Notes under the pieces: model-generated
Seen by the model: the letters and a program-made list of their open reading frames with translations, nothing else
The model's database searches: none
Told to the model about the DNA's origin: nothing
Program-made: the position numbers and the translations under genes
In this document: piece after piece, positions 43,701-51,254 of the stretch
Layout: each line of letters starts with the position of its first letter
Numbering within the stretch: position 1 is the first letter of the stretch
Source of the DNA: Acidobacteria subdivision 2 bacterium RH1 MAG20
GTDB taxonomy: Bacteria; Acidobacteriota; Terriglobia; Terriglobales; Acidobacteriaceae
Assembly: GCA_002197545.1 (NCBI GenBank)
Contig: NFUO01000098.1
Location: 32,473 to 96,472 of the forward strand
Length of the DNA stretch: 64,000 bases
Reading direction: 5' to 3'

Positions 43701-44071
43701 GGCATCAGAGCATCAACGGGTCAGGGGGCGCGGTGTATCTACCTACGGTGGGGCGAAATACGTTGCATCTGCCGGATGCGACGAACCTCGATCTGCGCGT
43801 GAGCCGGACGCTGCGGGTGACGGAGAAGGTGCGGGTGAAGGGTATAGCGGAGATCTTCAACGTGACCAATCGGGTGAATTATTCGGGGATTATGCAGCGG
43901 GCGTTTCTGGTGAAGACGGCGGTGAATGGGGTGACTCCGCTGGTGTTTCAGGATGCGGCGACGGTGGCGCTGGAGGGGCTGAATGTGCAGCCGTTCGGGA
44001 CGTTTACGGCGGCTTCGACGAGTCAGACGCGGGAGCGGAAGGTGCAGCTTGGGGTGAGGGTGGAGTTTTGA
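40778..44071 (+). CDS. Oar-like TonB-dependent receptor with carboxypeptidase regulatory-like domain
   Basis: The 1,097-residue outer-membrane protein has a signal peptide (LCAIVLCFLICSGMTPACGQ), the N-terminal carboxypeptidase-regulatory fold (GAVHGVVVDAGGAAVAGASVQVED), a plug with VTAGEIQRLPVKGRRWQTFALLTPAAN, VVDGVSDDQSFG and YGHAAGGVVTTVSKSGTNAMHG, and a long barrel ending LGVRVEF. Codon use here is unusually G-rich in third positions (many GCG, GTG and GGG), unlike the receptor at 28361, suggesting a different history. It opens with GGGAGAG upstream of the ATG. The cargo is unknown; a 500-base gap without ligand-related genes gives no hint. Confidence 0.9.
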   Translation: MSLWRDRVGLCAIVLCFLICSGMTPACGQTAVDGAVHGVVVDAGGAAVAGASVQVEDAAAGFAARVATDRSGEFLVARVPVGTYRVVVEAAGFERLVLAGVVVEVGAVTSVDAKLRVAGVATAVTVTAESEISEAAAVGSTVTAGEIQRLPVKGRRWQTFALLTPAANADAAGLLSFRGLAVTQNSTVVDGVSDDQSFGAVPRGTGGEGNRGFGRRGGAAYTFSQEAVREFRVSGQNYSAVYGHAAGGVVTTVSKSGTNAMHGTGFYLARDSAWGATNPFSIATHYADGVVTSAAVKPHDLRQQFGGSVGGAAVRDRLFYFYAFDQQRRGFPAASSPQNAEFYLLTPGQMVLLGTRGVMPSKVNAALDYLDSLTGLVARRQDQTVNFGKVDWQASAKNRLSLQYDRARSSAPGGVRSAAVVDRGRASLGSSYTKVDSLLGRWLWSGSARFSNELRVAMGRDFQYEEASASLPQEPAVGPGGYAPEVAIGPNGLTFGTPSSLGRKAYPDERKVQFADMVTWARGRHQVQIGGDLSLVHDDIDSLSNQEGAFHYDSGVTGGHAGGLVDWITDYTFNVNAYPNGGCPTIHSTVHDFCFTSFTQSFGQAAVTFDTQEWAGYVQDHWQARRGLTLDAGVRYEYELLPFPQTPNGALDAVFGQRGATSVFPEDRNNFGPRVGVAWEPFGMGRGVVRVGYGLFYGRLPGATVRSALVNTALASSATHVRITPTTVTYCPQVANQGFGYACAYLTTPPAAVGTTTSATVFDRRFRLPAVQQGSVALERNVGAGVVGSATYLMNLDRQLPDSVDMNIVPASATETFQLQGGTGAPGVRDGETFTLPVYTQRIDTSYGPVTDIVSNANASYNALVIEARRRSVAGLEFRASWTWSKAIDFGQNAGATPRTNGQFDPFTLQYDKGLSALNYPHKLVASAVWEPRLSTGRRWLRGAANGWLVAPLFTERSGRPYSFNIYGGRRLTGGHQSINGSGGAVYLPTVGRNTLHLPDATNLDLRVSRTLRVTEKVRVKGIAEIFNVTNRVNYSGIMQRAFLVKTAVNGVTPLVFQDAATVALEGLNVQPFGTFTAASTSQTRERKVQLGVRVEF

Positions 44072-44130
44072 GGGAAGAGGAAAACAGTGCCAATTGAGCT
44101 TTCAAGATGAAACGCCGTAAAACGAGCAAA

Positions 44131-44193
44131 GGCTAAATACAGGGGTCTCTCTACTGCCCCATTCGACTTCGCTCAGGGTTCGGTCGAGATGCC
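44131..44193 (+). repeat. R1-type interspersed repeat
   Basis: AAATACAGGGGTCTCTCTAC, a longer centre with CGACTTCGCTCAGG, and GGTCGAGATG. It lies between the TonB receptor and mnmG. Confidence 0.75.
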
Positions 44194-44311
44194 ATGGTTG
44201 GGGGTTGCTCCAGCTATCGGTTGAGAGGATGTGGGTTGGAGTGGGGTTGAGGAGAACAGCAATAAAAGAACCGTTTCCTTGTCGTTTTTAGACAGGTTCT
44301 AAAATAGAAGT

Positions 44312-46495
44312 GTGAGCTTTACGGAACAGTACGATGTCGTCGTCGTCGGCGCGGGCCATGCGGGTTGCGAGGCGGCGATGGCTGTTGCGCGCATGGGGCT
44401 GCGCACGGCGATCTTTACGCTGAACCTCGATTTGATTGCGCAGATGAGCTGCAATCCGGCGATTGGCGGGATTGCCAAGGGACATCTCGTTCGTGAGGTG
44501 GATGCGCTGGGCGGCGTGATGGGCGAGGTGGCCGATGCCTGCGGGATTCAGTTCCGGCTGCTGAATACTTCGCGCGGGCCGGCGGTGTGGTCTCCGCGGG
44601 CGCAGTGCGATAAGGCGCTGTACCGGGTGAAGATGCGCGAGGTGCTGGAGGGGCAGGGGAATTTATTCATCAAGCAGGCTGAGGTGGTGGACCTGATTGT
44701 GGAGGAGGTGGATGCAGGGGCAAAGAGCGAAATACAGGGGTCTCTCCACTGCGGCGGCAAAAGCCCCGCCTCCGGTCGAGATGACGTACATTTGGGGTGG
44801 AGTCGAGAGGACGGTTCGCGAAAAGTTGTGCGTGGGTTGAAGCTGCGCGATGGCCGGGTGATTCATGCCGCGGCTACGGTGGTGACGACGGGGACTTTTT
44901 TGAATGGATTAATTCATTGCGGCGAGCAGCAGTACACGGCGGGACGCAGTGGGGAGCCGGCGAGTGTTTTGCTGGGTGAGAGTTTGAAGCGGCTGGGATT
45001 GCGGGAGTGCCGGTTGAAGACGGGCACGCCGCCTCGGCTGGATGGAAGGACCATTGACTGGACGAAGTTCGAGGAGCAGCCGGGCGATGACGACCCGACG
45101 CCGTTCAGCTTCCGCACCCGCTCGCTGCCGCTGCGGCAGATCATGTGCCACATTGCGCATACGACGCCGGAGACACTAAGGCTGATCCGCGAGAATGTGC
45201 ATCGCTCGCCCATGTATACGGGGCAGATCGAGGGCATTGGACCGCGCTACTGTCCTTCGATTGAAGACAAGATCGTTCGCTTTCCCGAGAAGACGCGGCA
45301 CCAGTTTTTCCTTGAGCCGGAGGGGTTGAATACGCATGAGGTCTACATCAACGGCATGAGCACGAGCCTGCCGATGGAGATTCAGGCGGCGATGGTGCAC
45401 TCGATTCCGGGGCTCGAGAACGCGGAGATGCTGCGGCCTGGGTATGCGATTGAGTATGACGCGATCGATCCGACCGAGCTTGACCGAACGCTGCAGGTGA
45501 AGTCGATCGAGGGCCTGTATCTTGCCGGTCAGATCAATGGAACGAGCGGCTACGAGGAGGCGGCGTGTCAGGGATTGATGGCAGGGATCAACGCGGCGCT
45601 GGCGGTGCGCGGCGAACCAGGCTTTACGCTGGACCGCACCGAGGGATATACGGGCATCCTGATTGACGATTTGATCAGTAAGGGAACGAATGAGCCTTAC
45701 CGGATGTTTACTTCGCGGGCCGAGTTCCGGCTGCATCTGCGAATTGACAATGCCGACCGCAGGCTGACTCCGCATGGGCGACGGCTGGGTCTGATCGATG
45801 ACGATGCGTGGGCTGCTTATGAGTCGAAGCAGGCGCGCGGCGTGGCGTTTGAGAAGCTGCTGGAGACGTCGCGGGTGCGGACGGGAGAGCTGCCTGCGGA
45901 GATGATGGCACGGCTTGATGGCGATGGCGCGGGCGTTGCCGGACAGACTTTCGCGCAGTTGCTGAAGCGGCCTGAGGTTGCGGTGGAAGAGCTTGCTCCG
46001 CTGCTTCGTGAGCGCTTGGCGAATGAAGGTGAAGTGCTGACGGCGTGGGTTGCGGCGATGGATGCCATTTCGTCGGATTTGAAAGAAAACGGTCGTGCTA
46101 CGCACGATGCCCACCTTAGCGCGATAAAGCCGCGCGAAGATGGGGCACCCGGTTCTGTGGCGCGGCTGCCTGCGTGGGTCCGCAATGAGATGAAGACTGT
46201 CGAGACGGAGATCAAGTACGCAGGCTATCTCGACCAGCAGCGGCGGTCGATGGAGAAGCTGCGCAAGGCCGAGCGACGGGCGATTCCGGATTGGTTCAAC
46301 TATGCCGCCGTAAGTGGACTGTCGCGGGAGATGCAGGAGACATTGTCGCGAGTGCGCCCGCAGACGCTGGGACAGGCCAGCCGGATTGCCGGCGTGACGC
46401 CTGCGGCGGTGAGTTTGATCCATGGGTTCATCGAGATTCAGGGCAGACGGCGGAGCGCGGCAGGTGAGCTTAGAGAAGTTTCCCATAAGGTATAG
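44312..46495 (+). CDS. mnmG: tRNA uridine-5-carboxymethylaminomethyl modification enzyme MnmG, with two repeat insertions
   Basis: MnmG, with MnmE, adds the carboxymethylaminomethyl group to uridine 34 of certain tRNAs using FAD and methylene-THF. The FAD-binding [16 protein letters not shown], the [21 protein letters not shown] block and [16 protein letters not shown] are all present, as is the C-terminal [33 protein letters not shown]. The chain is 727 residues, about 100 more than usual. About 35 residues (135-163) are encoded by an R1 repeat, and a second insertion lies at about 592-613. The start is a GTG at 44312. The partner mnmE lies 9 kb downstream on the same strand. Confidence 0.93.
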   Translation: MSFTEQYDVVVVGAGHAGCEAAMAVARMGLRTAIFTLNLDLIAQMSCNPAIGGIAKGHLVREVDALGGVMGEVADACGIQFRLLNTSRGPAVWSPRAQCDKALYRVKMREVLEGQGNLFIKQAEVVDLIVEEVDAGAKSEIQGSLHCGGKSPASGRDDVHLGWSREDGSRKVVRGLKLRDGRVIHAAATVVTTGTFLNGLIHCGEQQYTAGRSGEPASVLLGESLKRLGLRECRLKTGTPPRLDGRTIDWTKFEEQPGDDDPTPFSFRTRSLPLRQIMCHIAHTTPETLRLIRENVHRSPMYTGQIEGIGPRYCPSIEDKIVRFPEKTRHQFFLEPEGLNTHEVYINGMSTSLPMEIQAAMVHSIPGLENAEMLRPGYAIEYDAIDPTELDRTLQVKSIEGLYLAGQINGTSGYEEAACQGLMAGINAALAVRGEPGFTLDRTEGYTGILIDDLISKGTNEPYRMFTSRAEFRLHLRIDNADRRLTPHGRRLGLIDDDAWAAYESKQARGVAFEKLLETSRVRTGELPAEMMARLDGDGAGVAGQTFAQLLKRPEVAVEELAPLLRERLANEGEVLTAWVAAMDAISSDLKENGRATHDAHLSAIKPREDGAPGSVARLPAWVRNEMKTVETEIKYAGYLDQQRRSMEKLRKAERRAIPDWFNYAAVSGLSREMQETLSRVRPQTLGQASRIAGVTPAAVSLIHGFIEIQGRRRSAAGELREVSHKV
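44722..44787 (+). repeat. R1-type repeat inside mnmG
   Basis: GAAATACAGGGGTCTCTCCA, the hairpin GCGGCGGCAAAAGCCCCGCC, and TCCGGTCGAGATGACGTA. It is translated in frame between the substrate-binding and FAD-binding parts of MnmG. Confidence 0.85.
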
Positions 46496-46510
46496 ATCTT
46501 CGAGGGGAAA

Positions 46511-46565
46511 CGAAAGACGAATACAGGGGTCTCTCCACTCCGCTTCGCTCCGGTCGAGATGACGT
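46511..46565 (+). repeat. R1-type interspersed repeat
   Basis: AATACAGGGGTCTCTCCACT, the centre CCGCTTCGCTCCG, and GGTCGAGATGACGTG, in the gap between mnmG and msrA. Confidence 0.85.
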
Positions 46566-46651
46566 GTTCCTTTGTCGTAGCAGAAACATTCAAAATGTCT
46601 AAAGAATCTGAAACCGGTATGAGCGCGTCTTAACTGTAGCGGAGGCCCAAG

Positions 46652-47353
46652 ATGCTGACGGGCAGGATGGCAATGCGGTTTGGATGGTTAGCACTACTTG
46701 TTATTGCAGTTGTTCTGGTCGCTTGGAAAGGCATGAAGATGACACAGGTGAATGCGCAGGCAAAGGCTCCCGTGCCTGCCGTCGATGAGACGAAGGCTGC
46801 TTCTTCGCGCCACGAGACGGCGGTGTTTGCGGGCGGATGCTTCTGGGGCACGCAGTCGGTCTTTCAACGGGTGAAGGGAGTTACGGCGACGACTGCGGGA
46901 TACGCTGGCGGTTCGGCGGCGACGGCGACCTACGATCAGGTGACGACAGAGACGACCGGACACGCGGAGTCAGTGAAGGTGGTCTATGATCCTTCGAAGC
47001 TTACCTATGGGCAGCTTTTGCGTATCTTCTTCACCGTGCACGACCCTACCCAGTTGAACCGGCAGGGGCCGGATGTGGGCACGTCGTACCGTTCGGCGAT
47101 CTTCTACACCAACGATGAACAGGAGAAGATCGCGACGGCGTATATCGCGCAGATGGAAGCGGCGCATGTATTTTCAAAGCCCATTGTGACGCAGGTAGTT
47201 CCGTTGAAGGGCTTTTACGATGCCGAGTCGTACCATCAGGATTATGCGACGAAGAACCCGAACAATCCTTACATTCTGGTCTGCGACCGGCCGAAGATTG
47301 AGACGCTGAAGCGGGACTTTCCTGAGCTGTTCCAGGCTTATAAAGGGGAGTAG
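46652..47353 (+). CDS. msrA: membrane-anchored or exported methionine (S)-S-oxide reductase MsrA
   Basis: MsrA reduces methionine S-sulfoxide in proteins. The N-terminus has one hydrophobic helix (WLALLVIAVVLVAWKG), so the enzyme is exported or anchored facing the periplasm, then the MsrA domain with the catalytic Cys in FAGGCFWGTQSVF, TTAGYAGGSAATATY, HAESVKVVYDPSKLTYGQLL, FFTVHDPTQLNRQGPDVGTSYRSAIF, and the C-terminal YHQDYATKNPNNPY. The start ATG at 46652 is supported by GGAGG seven bases upstream. Its 3' end meets the convergent DUF5076 gene with two bases between the stop codons. Confidence 0.94.
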   Translation: MLTGRMAMRFGWLALLVIAVVLVAWKGMKMTQVNAQAKAPVPAVDETKAASSRHETAVFAGGCFWGTQSVFQRVKGVTATTAGYAGGSAATATYDQVTTETTGHAESVKVVYDPSKLTYGQLLRIFFTVHDPTQLNRQGPDVGTSYRSAIFYTNDEQEKIATAYIAQMEAAHVFSKPIVTQVVPLKGFYDAESYHQDYATKNPNNPYILVCDRPKIETLKRDFPELFQAYKGE

Positions 47354-47355
47354 CG

Positions 47356-47655
47356 TTACTGCGTGACTTCGCCCTCGGGCTCGTCGGTGGGGTTGTCGAT
47401 CTCCGCGTTGAAGCCTTCGAGGAGGCGCTCGAGGAAGGCGTCCTTATCGACTGCGTGGCCTTGCAGCTCATGAGCGAGGGCGATGTGGCGGGCTAGGTCG
47501 GCGAGGACGATTCCCCAGGCGAAGGGGTCTTCCCAGGCTCCGCTGCGAATGCTGACGTGCTGACCCTGCTCTGCGATCCAGACGCGCATGACCTCGAAGG
47601 ATGCCTTGTCGCGCTGCGCTTCCGGTGGAATGTTTAGAATTTTTTCCGAGCCCAT
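47356..47655 (-). CDS. DUF5076 family protein
   Basis: The 99-residue product fits DUF5076: SFEVMRVWIAEQGQHVSIRSGAWEDPFAWGIVLADLARHIA is the conserved core. The function is unknown; homologues are small cytoplasmic proteins. It is transcribed from an isolated promoter and converges with msrA with two bases between the stop codons, so the two transcripts must share a terminator or overlap. Confidence 0.85.
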   Translation of the reverse strand: MGSEKILNIPPEAQRDKASFEVMRVWIAEQGQHVSIRSGAWEDPFAWGIVLADLARHIALAHELQGHAVDKDAFLERLLEGFNAEIDNPTDEPEGEVTQ

Positions 47656-47738
47656 AAAAGCTCCTTTCTCTATGTTTTATGTACCGTCGCCAAACATCCT
47701 ACGGAGATTATCGGTGCCTGGAATGTCCGGCATTCCGG

Positions 47739-48008
47739 TTAAGTTAGAAAGCTCTGCAATGATTTTTCGATACGTTCCAGTTTCCTGTCGCGTTCCTCCG
47801 TCATCTTCGCAAACACACATTTTAACTTGTACTCGTGGATGAGCATGTCGGTTAGCTCTGCGGCTGTACGACCGGCGAGTTTGCTCCGTGCTTCATCTTC
47901 ATCGAATTCGGGAAGATATTTGTCAAGATTACCGCTCACGTGTGGAATACTCCCTGTCTTATGTGGGAAAGAGACTGAATTGCCACTAATGTAAGGCAAT
48001 CCTGTCAT
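47739..48008 (-). CDS. small hypothetical protein divergent from dnaB
   Basis: The 89-residue frame starts MTGLPYISGNSVSFPHKTG and ends with an apparently structured helical part (NLDKYLPEFDEDEARSKLAGRTAAELTDMLIHEYKLKCVFAKMTEERDRKLERIEKSL) that reads like real coding sequence. The first 30 residues look less convincing and the true start may be the internal region. Its start lies 20 bases from the dnaB ATG on the opposite strand. Nothing is known of its function. Confidence is low because there is no visible ribosome binding site and the frame is short. Confidence 0.45.
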   Translation of the reverse strand: MTGLPYISGNSVSFPHKTGSIPHVSGNLDKYLPEFDEDEARSKLAGRTAAELTDMLIHEYKLKCVFAKMTEERDRKLERIEKSLQSFLT

Positions 48009-48027
48009 TGCAGCAGAACGTGCTGCG

Positions 48028-49440
48028 ATGGACAATGCCATTATGGCATCATTTGCAGAACTCAATTCGCTGGACGGACTGCCTGCATCTGTCCATATCG
48101 AGGTTGCCGTTCTGGGCGCCATGCTGCTTGATGGAGTTGCAATCAACGATGCGACCGAGAAGCTAAGGCCAGAAGACTTTTCGCTGGACTCGCACCAGCG
48201 CATCTATCGCAGCATCGTAGATTTGATGGCAACAGGCCGCGGGGTGGATTCCCTTACGGTGCGGGAGGAGTTGAGCCGACGGAGGGAACTAGACTCGATC
48301 GGTGGCCCGGCGTATCTGGCGTTTTTGACCGAGGGTATTCCACGGAACCTGAATATTGAGAGCTACGTTCGCATCGTCAAGGACAAAAGCTTGTTGCGGC
48401 AGTTGATGGGAATCTTCAACAATGGCGCCAATCGCGCATCAGACCAGAGTGAAGAAGCCATTCATGTTCTGAGCGACATAGAGGCGCAGCTCGCAGAGGT
48501 GGCTGACAGCGCCATTCAACGCGGGTTTTCCGGTATTGGAGAGATCGTTGCCTCGTCGTTCGGCTCCATCGATAAGCTGTACGAGCAGGGCCGCGAGATC
48601 ACCGGGCTGGCGACGCACTACATCGAGTTCGACCGCATGACCAGCGGATTGCAGGACTCGGAACTCATCATCATCGCGGCGCGGCCTTCGATGGGCAAGA
48701 CGGCGTGGGCAATCAATATCGCGCAGAACGCGGCCGTGCGCGATGGCAAGGTGGTAGCGGTGTTTTCGCTGGAGATGTCGAAGGAGAGCCTGTTGCGCCG
48801 CCTGCTGGCGTCGGAGGCGCTGGTGAACTCGCGCAAGATCCAGACGGGATTTCTGCCGAAAGAAGACAAAGGAAAATTATTGGCCGCGCTGGAGCGGCTG
48901 ATGGAGTCGAAGCTCTTTATCGACGATACCCCCGGCATCACGCTGGCCGAGATGCGCGCCAAGGCGCGGCGGCTGCATCAGCAGGAGGGGCGGCTCGATC
49001 TGATCGTGATTGACTACTTGCAGTTGATGACCGGTTCGGCGGGAGCTAACCAGAAGAAGTTCGAGAACCGCACGCAGGAGGTCTCGTCCGTCTCGCGCGG
49101 GCTGAAGGCGCTGGCCAAGGAGATGAAGGTTCCGGTGATTGCGCTGTCGCAGCTCTCGCGTTCGAGCGAGCAGCGCGGCGGCGACAAGAAGCCGTTGCTG
49201 AGCGACCTGCGCGAGTCTGGTTCGATCGAGCAGGATGCCGACGTGGTGGCCTTTATCCATCGCGAGAGCTACTACAACAAGGACGAGAATGGCGACGAAG
49301 ACCCCGAGTCCAAGGGCAAGGCCGAGATCATCATCGCCAAGCAGAGAAACGGGCCGACGGGCAGCGTTCACCTGGCGTATTTATCGGACTACACGCGGTT
49401 TGAGAACTTGCAGAGCGATGGCGGCGGAGGTGGGTATTGA
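48028..49440 (+). CDS. dnaB: replicative DNA helicase DnaB
   Basis: DnaB is the hexameric replication-fork helicase. The 470-residue protein has the N-terminal DnaB domain (SVHIEVAVLGAMLLDGVAINDA to RNLNIESYVRIVKDKSLLR), the Walker A motif ARPSMGKTA at residues 218-226, a DLIVIDYLQLMTG Walker B, and the arginine-finger region with QRGGDKKPLLSDLRESGSIEQDADVVAFIHRE. A second in-frame ATG at 48043 is also possible. The C-terminus ends in a glycine-rich GGGGGY tail. The gene is not followed by other replication genes; the next gene downstream is a small minus-strand membrane protein. Confidence 0.96.
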   Translation: MDNAIMASFAELNSLDGLPASVHIEVAVLGAMLLDGVAINDATEKLRPEDFSLDSHQRIYRSIVDLMATGRGVDSLTVREELSRRRELDSIGGPAYLAFLTEGIPRNLNIESYVRIVKDKSLLRQLMGIFNNGANRASDQSEEAIHVLSDIEAQLAEVADSAIQRGFSGIGEIVASSFGSIDKLYEQGREITGLATHYIEFDRMTSGLQDSELIIIAARPSMGKTAWAINIAQNAAVRDGKVVAVFSLEMSKESLLRRLLASEALVNSRKIQTGFLPKEDKGKLLAALERLMESKLFIDDTPGITLAEMRAKARRLHQQEGRLDLIVIDYLQLMTGSAGANQKKFENRTQEVSSVSRGLKALAKEMKVPVIALSQLSRSSEQRGGDKKPLLSDLRESGSIEQDADVVAFIHRESYYNKDENGDEDPESKGKAEIIIAKQRNGPTGSVHLAYLSDYTRFENLQSDGGGGGY

Positions 49441-49470
49441 GTGTCTGGTTCATCCTTCAGCCCCAATGGC

Positions 49471-49526
49471 ACGTCATCTCGACCGGAGGCGGCGCTTTTG
49501 CCGCCGCAGTGGAGAGACCTGTATTC
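49471..49526 (-). repeat. R1-type interspersed repeat
   Basis: Read on the minus strand: GAATACAGGTCTCTCCACTG, the hairpin CGGCGGCAAAAGCGCCGCC, and GGTCGAGATGACGT. It faces a second copy at 49571-49641 in the opposite orientation, forming an inverted pair. Confidence 0.8.
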
Positions 49527-49570
49527 TTCCATTACTACTAGCAAATAGAAACGACGTAAAACAAGCAACG

Positions 49571-49641
49571 GCGAAATACAGGGGTCTCTCCACTGCGCAG
49601 CGCACGATGAAACTGTGCGTTGCTTCGGTCGAGATGACGTG
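49571..49641 (+). repeat. R1-type interspersed repeat, inverted partner
   Basis: GCGAAATACAGGGGTCTCTC, an imperfect centre with GCGCACGATGAAACTGTGCG, then CTTCGGTCGAGATGACGTG. It lies between dnaB and the small membrane gene. Confidence 0.8.
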
Positions 49642-49667
49642 ACTTTGTGTAGGCCGTGCCATTTAGG

Positions 49668-49799
49668 CTACTGGCGCTTTCGCAGTTCATCCCTGATATC
49701 TCGAAGTGCCCGGATACTGTTGATCCACAGCACGATGCCTACGATGCTTCCCACTACGCCAAGAACAGCCGCAATCTCGCCAACGGTATGGATTGACAT
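49668..49799 (-). CDS. 43-residue single-span membrane protein
   Basis: This short frame on the minus strand has an ATG at 49799 preceded by GAGGAG at seven to ten bases and ends at TAG. The product is MSIHTVGEIAAVLGVVGSI followed by VGIVLWINSIRALRDIRDE, i.e. one hydrophobic helix of about 20 residues (residues 7-26) and a charged, amphipathic tail. The hydrophobic profile and good ribosome binding site argue for a real gene. It has the shape of small regulatory membrane proteins. No family is recognised. It lies alone between dnaB and the VOC gene. Confidence 0.6.
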   Translation of the reverse strand: MSIHTVGEIAAVLGVVGSIVGIVLWINSIRALRDIRDELRKRQ

Positions 49800-49995
49800 C
49801 TTCGCATCTCCTCTTACGATGGCCGGTAAATGGTCATGCCACTGAAGCTATACCTTTTCTCAGTCTGTGGGAACAGAGATCGGTCTTCGGCTGTCATCAT
49901 CTTTTATTGTTGATCCCGAAAACCTACTGACACAATGCTGTCAGCAGCCCTTGTTTATGCTTTGCCTTAAGTCAGCCAATTTAGAGGAGAGCGAC

Positions 49996-50376
49996 ATGAG
50001 CAATACAGCGACAGTTCGCCAGAACGCTATCAACTGGTTTGAGATTCCCTGCGCGGATCTCGACCGAGCCACAACTTTTTACGAGACCCTGCTGGGCGCG
50101 AAGATGCGCCGCGAAAATCTCGACGATACTATGGCCATCTTTCCTGCCGAGCAGACGGGGACGAGCGGAACGCTGGTAAAGCGGCAGTTCCAGAAGCCGG
50201 GCGCGGGTACGATGGTCTACCTGAACTGCGATGGGGACCTCGATGAGGTTCTCTCCCGCGTGTCGAAAGCGGGCGGCCTCGTGTTAATGCCGAAGACCGA
50301 GGTCCCTGGCGGATACGGTTACTTCGCCTGCCTGCGCGATACCGAAGGCAATCACATCGGCCTGCACTCGCACTAA
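49996..50376 (+). CDS. VOC family (glyoxalase/bleomycin resistance fold) protein
   Basis: The 126-residue protein has one full VOC module: NAINWFEIPCADLDRATTFYETLLGAKMRRENLDDTMAIFPAE, then GTMVYLNCDGDLDEVLSRVSKAGGLVLMPKTEVPGGYGYFACLRDTEGNHIGLHSH. Such proteins bind a metal and act as lyases, dioxygenases or drug-binding proteins; the function here is unknown. The ATG at 49996 follows AGAGGAGA at a good distance, so a longer frame from 49867 is rejected. Nine bases downstream begins a YafY-type regulator, which probably shares its operon. Confidence 0.9.
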   Translation: MSNTATVRQNAINWFEIPCADLDRATTFYETLLGAKMRRENLDDTMAIFPAEQTGTSGTLVKRQFQKPGAGTMVYLNCDGDLDEVLSRVSKAGGLVLMPKTEVPGGYGYFACLRDTEGNHIGLHSH

Positions 50377-50385
50377 GATCACTCT

Positions 50386-51120
50386 ATGCGACGTGCCGAC
50401 CGACTCTTCCGCATCGTCCAGTTTCTGCGACTCGGCCGCCTGCTGACGGCGCAGAAGCTGGCCGAGAAGCTGCAAGTCTCGCAGCGGACCATCTATCGCG
50501 ACATTCAGGACCTGCAACTCTCCGGGATGCCCATCGAAGGCGAGGCCGGCGTAGGCTATACGCTGCGGCGCGACCACGACCTGCCTCCGCTGATGTTTAC
50601 GCGCAGCGAGCTTACGGCGCTGGTGCTTGGCGTGCGGCTGGTGAAGGCGTGGGGTGGAGCGGAGAATGTTGTCGCCGCCAACCAGGCATTACAACGTATC
50701 GAAGCGGTGCTACCTGCCGAGTTGCGGAATGATCTCGATTCCATCCTGCTGTATGCGCCCGGCGGGTTCCATATGGCGCAGCATCTGCGCGAGCGGCTCG
50801 ACATCTTGCATACGGCCTGCGTTGCGCGGCGGGCGATCTCGTTTGGCTATGCGCGTGAAGATGGCGAGCGCAGCAGCCGCTCTGTTCGGCCGCTTGCGCT
50901 CTCCTTCTGGACCGGAGTGTGGACACTGGCCTCGTGGTGCGAACTGCGCGAGGACTTTCGCGCCTTCCGTATCGACCGCATGGAAGATGTGCTGGTGCTC
51001 GAGCGCACCTTTGTGCCGTGTCGCGGACAGCGGCTGGAGGACTTCGTCAAAGCGGCAATGCCGAAGCTGGACCACGGCCAGCCGGCGAACCGCGGCAGCA
51101 TTCTGACTGGCGGCGATTAG
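50386..51120 (+). CDS. YafY-type HTH/WYL transcriptional regulator
   Basis: The 244-residue protein has an N-terminal HTH of the DeoR/HTH_11 type (RADRLFRIVQFLRLGRLLTAQKLAEKLQVSQRTIYRDIQDLQLSGMPIEGE) and a WYL-like C-terminal domain (SVRPLALSFWTGVWTLASWCELREDFRAFRIDRMEDVLVLE) that senses a ligand or nucleic acid. This class often controls stress, DNA-damage or metabolic genes. Nine bases upstream is a VOC gene, an obvious candidate target. The HTH helix QRTIYRDIQDL and WYL signature make the family firm; the ligand is unknown. Confidence 0.9.
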   Translation: MRRADRLFRIVQFLRLGRLLTAQKLAEKLQVSQRTIYRDIQDLQLSGMPIEGEAGVGYTLRRDHDLPPLMFTRSELTALVLGVRLVKAWGGAENVVAANQALQRIEAVLPAELRNDLDSILLYAPGGFHMAQHLRERLDILHTACVARRAISFGYAREDGERSSRSVRPLALSFWTGVWTLASWCELREDFRAFRIDRMEDVLVLERTFVPCRGQRLEDFVKAAMPKLDHGQPANRGSILTGGD

Positions 51121-51142
51121 TATGGTTTTGCTTCAGGTGTTT

Positions 51143-51171
51143 ACGGCGGCTTTGGCCTTGACGCCGTTTTT
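51143..51171 (+). terminator. probable intrinsic terminator after the YafY-type gene
   Basis: ACGGCG at 51143-51148 pairs with CGCCGT at 51162-51167 and is followed directly by a run of five or six T. It begins 23 bases after the stop codon. Confidence 0.65.
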
Positions 51172-51254
51172 TCCCAAGAAAAACGGCACTCACAGACTTT
51201 ATCCAGTTCGCAGTAGAAGCAAAACCGCTCTAGGATAGTAGGCGGGACGGTGCC

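Noticed and set aside
40670..43705. A 1,011-codon open frame on the minus strand, antisense to the TonB receptor at 40778-44071.
   Set aside because: It is rich in Arg, Pro, His and Gln, as expected for the shadow of a GC-rich gene, shows no domain, and the plus-strand receptor has full family blocks.
47941..47960. CACGTG-containing sequences outside the parAB region (for example near 15308, 34960 and 54012) as extra parS sites.
   Set aside because: None has the flanking TGTTC and GAACA arms; they match only the central hexamer or less.
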